From contig NZ_PDNI01000065.1 in the NCBI RefSeq assembly GCF_002925845.1, forward strand, positions 248,001-312,000: a stretch of 64,000 nt of DNA, given 5' to 3'. The position numbers and the translations under genes are program-made. The DNA is from Roseovarius nitratireducens. Its GTDB lineage: Bacteria; Pseudomonadota; Alphaproteobacteria; Rhodobacterales; Rhodobacteraceae. Under the pieces are notes generated by a model. That model did no database searches and was not told where the DNA came from. It saw only the letters and a list, made by a program, of their open reading frames with translations. How positions within the stretch are numbered: the first letter of the stretch is position 1; each line of letters starts with the position of its first letter. Of the stretch, positions 61,217 through 64,000 are shown piece by piece.

Positions 61217-62349
61217 TTGATCCTCATTTTCTCCGGGTTGAATGTCATTTCGATGTCGCGCCACTGCGCGTATTTCTCCTGGGGCAGATCGAAGCCGTCG
61301 GCACCGCAGCGGATGATCGCGCGGCGCGCCGCCTCGTAGGCCTGCTGCGCGGCGCTGGCAGAGCCGCCGGTATGGCTCAGCATGCGGATGCTGGACATCT
61401 CGGGCTTGCCTGTCTCCGCCATGCTCACGGCGACGACGACCGTGGTGGCCAGCGCATCGGAACTGAGGCTGCCCACGTTCCAGCATTGTTGCACGGCCAC
61501 GCGCAGCGCGTCCTTTTCCCCGGCCGACAACGGCGGGCCGGACGGGCGGCGCTCCGCCGGGGCGCTGTCCTGCCCCAGCGCGGCGGCGAGCGCGTCGCTC
61601 ACCGCGTCGCGGTCCGTGTCGGGCGGGGTCGGCTCTGGCGGGGTCGGCTCTGGCGGGGCGGTCGCTGTCTCGGTATCGGCTTCCGCCTCCGCCAGGCGCG
61701 TGGGCCGCGCGCGCGGGCGGACCGAGGCGGTGGGCACCGGGGTCTCGGGCCGCTCGGCCTCGGTGACGATCTCGGTCGTGGCTTCCTCGGGGGCGGTCGC
61801 CTCCTGCTGGTCCTCGACCGCGTCGGCCCCCTCCTCGGGGGCCACCTCGGGGCGGGCCACGTCATCCACCCGCACATCCGGCTCGGACGGGGCCACCGGC
61901 TCGGGGGCCACGCGCGGCGCGGGGCGCGGCTGCGGACGCAGCGATGTCTCGGGCACCAGCGCGGCGGTGTCCTCGGACGGAGCGGTCAGTGCGGGGGGCG
62001 TGTCGGTCACATCCGTCGGTGCCGGGGCGGGGCGCTCGGGCGCCTCGGGGCGCGCGTCGGGGGGCGGCGTATCGCTCACCTCGGGCCGGTTCACCTCGGG
62101 GGCGGCATCGGTCCCGGACGACAGCGCCGGTGCCGCCTCGCCCGCCTCGGGGGGCTCGGGGGTGTCGACATCGGCCGCCGCCTCGGGCGCGCTCTGCCGG
62201 GCCATGATGGCGGCATATTCCTCGGACGACACCGCCACCGCCTCGACCACCTCCACCTGCGGCGGATCGGACTGGAGAACGCCCCCGAAAAAGACCCACC
62301 CGATCACCGCCAGGTGGGCCGTTCCCGATATGATCTGTCCGGTGTTCAC
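61213..62349 (-). CDS. tolA: Tol-Pal system protein TolA
   Basis: 378 residues from GTG 62349 ([20 protein letters not shown]), the family N-terminus; GTG 62358 is the alternative. One transmembrane helix near residues 6-24, then a ~230-residue Pro/Glu/Ala/Thr-rich domain rather than the Lys/Ala helix of E. coli TolA, and a C-terminal domain with [20 protein letters not shown] and [20 protein letters not shown]. It couples the TolQR motor to TolB and Pal. Confidence 0.9.
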   Translation of the reverse strand: MNTGQIISGTAHLAVIGWVFFGGVLQSDPPQVEVVEAVAVSSEEYAAIMARQSAPEAAADVDTPEPPEAGEAAPALSSGTDAAPEVNRPEVSDTPPPDARPEAPERPAPAPTDVTDTPPALTAPSEDTAALVPETSLRPQPRPAPRVAPEPVAPSEPDVRVDDVARPEVAPEEGADAVEDQQEATAPEEATTEIVTEAERPETPVPTASVRPRARPTRLAEAEADTETATAPPEPTPPEPTPPDTDRDAVSDALAAALGQDSAPAERRPSGPPLSAGEKDALRVAVQQCWNVGSLSSDALATTVVVAVSMAETGKPEMSSIRMLSHTGGSASAAQQAYEAARRAIIRCGADGFDLPQEKYAQWRDIEMTFNPEKMRIK

Positions 62350-62365
62350 CCGCGGCACCCCCGGC

Positions 62366-62839
62366 CTAGCCGTCCCGCCCGTCGAGCGCGGGGCCGCCGG
62401 TCTCCGTCACCAGCCCGATATTGGCAAATCCGCCGCGGTTGAGCGCACCCATCACCTCCATCACCACGCTGTAGGGCGCATTGCCGTCGGCGCGCAGGAA
62501 CACCCGCGTGCCCTCGCGCTCGGCGGCGATGGCGCGCAGCCGCGGCAAAAGTTCACCGCGCGGCACGTCGGTGGTCTGGATACTCACCCGCCCGTCGGCG
62601 CCCACCGTCACGGTGAGCGGCTCCTCCTGCTCGCCCGGCAGCGCGTTGGCGGCGGTTTTCGGCAATTCCACCGGCACGCCCACCACCAGCAGCGGCGCGG
62701 CCACCATGAAGATGATGAGCAGCACCAGCATCACGTCCACGAACGGTGTGACGTTGATCTCGGCCATCGGTCGCGTGCGTCCGCGTCCGCGCCTGCGCCG
62801 CCCGCCGCTCTCCCGGTGCTGAACGACCCCCGCCCCCAT
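62366..62839 (-). CDS. tolR: Tol-Pal proton-channel protein TolR (ExbD family)
   Basis: 157 residues. After a basic N-terminus (GGRRRRGRGRTRPMAEINVT) comes the single transmembrane helix with the essential Asp in TPFVDVMLVLLIIFMV, then VPVELPKTAANALPGEQEEP and the periplasmic C-terminal domain. Proton-motive-force motor with TolQ. ATG 62839, 2 nt after the tolQ stop. Confidence 0.94.
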   Translation of the reverse strand: MGAGVVQHRESGGRRRRGRGRTRPMAEINVTPFVDVMLVLLIIFMVAAPLLVVGVPVELPKTAANALPGEQEEPLTVTVGADGRVSIQTTDVPRGELLPRLRAIAAEREGTRVFLRADGNAPYSVVMEVMGALNRGGFANIGLVTETGGPALDGRDG

Positions 62840-62841
62840 CG

Positions 62842-63537
62842 TCAGCTATCCAACTGGCGGCTGAGGATGGTCGCGAACTCGTCGGCAAAGGCCTCGTAGC
62901 CCGCCACGATCCGGTCGGAATCGGCGCTCAGCTTGTTGTAGAAGATCACCGCCGGGATCGCCGCCAACAGCCCCAGCGCGGTGGCCAGAAGCGCCTCGGC
63001 GATACCGGGTGCGACCACCACAAGGCTGGTGTTCTGCTGTGCCGCGATGGCCATGAAGGAGTGCATGATCCCCCACACCGTGCCAAACAGCCCGATGAAC
63101 GGCGCGGTGGAGCCCACGGTCGCAAGCACCTGCAACCCGCCCTGCAGGTTGTCGGCCTCCTTGGCGATGGCCACGTCCATGGAGCGGTCGATCCGCGCGG
63201 CCGCGCCCGCGATCAATTCGCCATCGTTGCGGTGGCTGCGCCGCCATTCCGTCATCCCGGCAGCGAATATGCGCTCGGACTGCCCGGCAGGGTCCGGCCC
63301 GATCTCGTCAAACAGGCCGTCAAGCGGTTCGCCAGACCAGAAACGACGATCGAACACGCCGGCCTCGCGGCGCGCGCGGCGATAGGTTATCAGCTTCTGA
63401 ATGATGATCGACCACGCCCAGAACGATGCGATGATCAGGATCAGCATCACCAGTTTCACGATGAACGTGGCGCGCGCGAACAGCGCCCACATGGAGAAAT
63501 CCATCTCCTGCGCCAATGCGAGGGTTTCCGCTTCCAT
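62842..63537 (-). CDS. tolQ: Tol-Pal proton-channel protein TolQ (ExbB family)
   Basis: 231 residues, three transmembrane helices: ATFIVKLVMLILIIASFWAW, GLQVLATVGSTAPFIGLFGT and GIAEALLATALGLLAAIPAV. The last two line the proton channel. Start ATG 63535-63537. First gene of tolQRAB-pal-cpoB-tilS. The 153 bp upstream (63538-63690) shows no gene. Confidence 0.95.
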   Translation of the reverse strand: MEAETLALAQEMDFSMWALFARATFIVKLVMLILIIASFWAWSIIIQKLITYRRARREAGVFDRRFWSGEPLDGLFDEIGPDPAGQSERIFAAGMTEWRRSHRNDGELIAGAAARIDRSMDVAIAKEADNLQGGLQVLATVGSTAPFIGLFGTVWGIMHSFMAIAAQQNTSLVVVAPGIAEALLATALGLLAAIPAVIFYNKLSADSDRIVAGYEAFADEFATILSRQLDS

Positions 63538-63690
63538 TTGCCTGCCTTCATGCCTCTCGTGGCCGTTTCCCGACCTTATCAAGAGCAAATTACCCGATTT
63601 CCAAGGGGAAAGCCATGCGCATCCGCCCGCTCACGCGCGATTGAACGTAACGGACCGCGCTTGCGGCGGATATTCGCTTGCAAGGGACGT

Positions 63691-64000
63691 TCAGTCGCGC
63701 TCGATCAGCATGTAGCCACGCCCTTGCACCGTGCGGATGCGCCGTGCGCCCGCCTCGGCGTCGGCAAACAGCTTGCGGCGCAGGCGGTTGATGATTCCGT
63801 CCACCGCGCGATCGTTGATCGTGCGGCCGCCGCCCCGCGCCGCGGCGATGATCCGCTCGCGCGAGAGCACCTCGTTGGTCCGCCCGGCAAGCAGCATCAG
63901 CACGTCGAACTCTCCCTTGCTGAGCTTGACCGGACGCTTGCCCACTCTCACGAGGCGCAGCACGTCGCAGATCTCGATATCGTCCACCTGCCGCAGGAAG
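63691..64000 (-). CDS. OmpR-family response regulator, C-terminal part (cut by window edge)
   Basis: Open to the right edge. The visible ~102 residues form a winged helix: LSKGEFDVLMLLAGRTNEVL, SRERIIAAARGGGRTIND, RAVDGIINRLRRKLFADAEA and the wing RIRTVQGRGYMLIERD. The receiver domain lies outside the window. Its targets and kinase are unknown. Confidence 0.88.
   Translation of the reverse strand, partial: FLRQVDDIEICDVLRLVRVGKRPVKLSKGEFDVLMLLAGRTNEVLSRERIIAAARGGGRTINDRAVDGIINRLRRKLFADAEAGARRIRTVQGRGYMLIERD

Overview
The window is a high-GC, densely coded alphaproteobacterial chromosome segment, most likely from the Rhodobacteraceae (Roseobacter group). The gene content supports this: the 44-residue aa3-type cytochrome c oxidase subunit IV, DUF2948 between murA and hisD, a DinB with an N-terminal zinc ribbon, the fhs-folD-folD cluster, a complete tolQRAB-pal-cpoB-tilS-ftsH block, and GTG/TTG starts with strong Shine-Dalgarno sequences. 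Codon use is strongly G/C-ending, so long antisense open frames shadow most real genes.

Layout. 0-1.4 kb: glpD (cut by the left edge) divergent from its likely regulator glpR, with operator-like repeats between. 1.5-5.8 kb: a molybdenum-cofactor operon (fdhD, mobA, mobB, a fused moeA and a 41-codon ORF) in which every junction is a 4-nt overlap. 5.8-6.9 kb: azlCD. 6.9-10.4 kb: accessory island with a PemK/MazF-like toxin-antitoxin candidate and an IS1595-type transposase divergent from a DUF6471 HTH-like gene and a membrane/coiled-coil gene. 10.4-19.3 kb: housekeeping and catabolic genes (tsaC/Sua5, acyl-CoA dehydrogenase, MBL hydrolase, dinB, an N-formylglutamate amidohydrolase-like gene), a frameshifted patatin pseudogene, tRNA-Val(GAC) and rpmJ. 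19.5-21.7 kb: an orphan Phd-like antitoxin, an AT-richer FRG-domain gene and a duplicated repeat element. 21.7-25.1 kb: a small ORF, murA, DUF2948 and hisD. 25.15-29.5 kb: tRNA-Thr(GGT), a NaeI-like type II restriction-modification pair, then a decaying zone with gene fragments and a cupin. 29.5-33.6 kb: lrgAB, a periplasmic rhodanese, an M20 amidohydrolase and an alternative oxidase. 33.6-36.2 kb: a PAS hybrid histidine kinase and a response regulator.

36.5-46.7 kb: a branched-chain-amino-acid-type (HAAT) ABC transporter interleaved with two AMP-forming acyl-CoA ligases and three small or unknown proteins. It looks like an uptake-and-activation module for an unidentified carboxylic acid. 46.7-49.6 kb: a secreted protein with a degenerate caspase-like domain and peptidoglycan-binding domains, and a D-amino-acid dehydrogenase-like flavoprotein. 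50-53.6 kb: C1-tetrahydrofolate genes fhs and two folD paralogues, one lacking the cyclohydrolase lysine. 53.7-64 kb: MOSC protein, tam, ftsH, tilS, the Tol-Pal envelope system and, at the right edge, the DNA-binding domain of an OmpR-type regulator.

Most notable: the diverged second FolD, the RNase H-like/MoeA fusion, the restriction endonuclease whose ribosome-binding site lies in a hairpin arm, the IS1595 unit with a repeated operator-like motif next to an HTH-like gene, and two intergenic repeat families (a short motif just 3' of stop codons, and a two-hairpin element in three copies). No CRISPR array, rRNA or complete prophage was seen.
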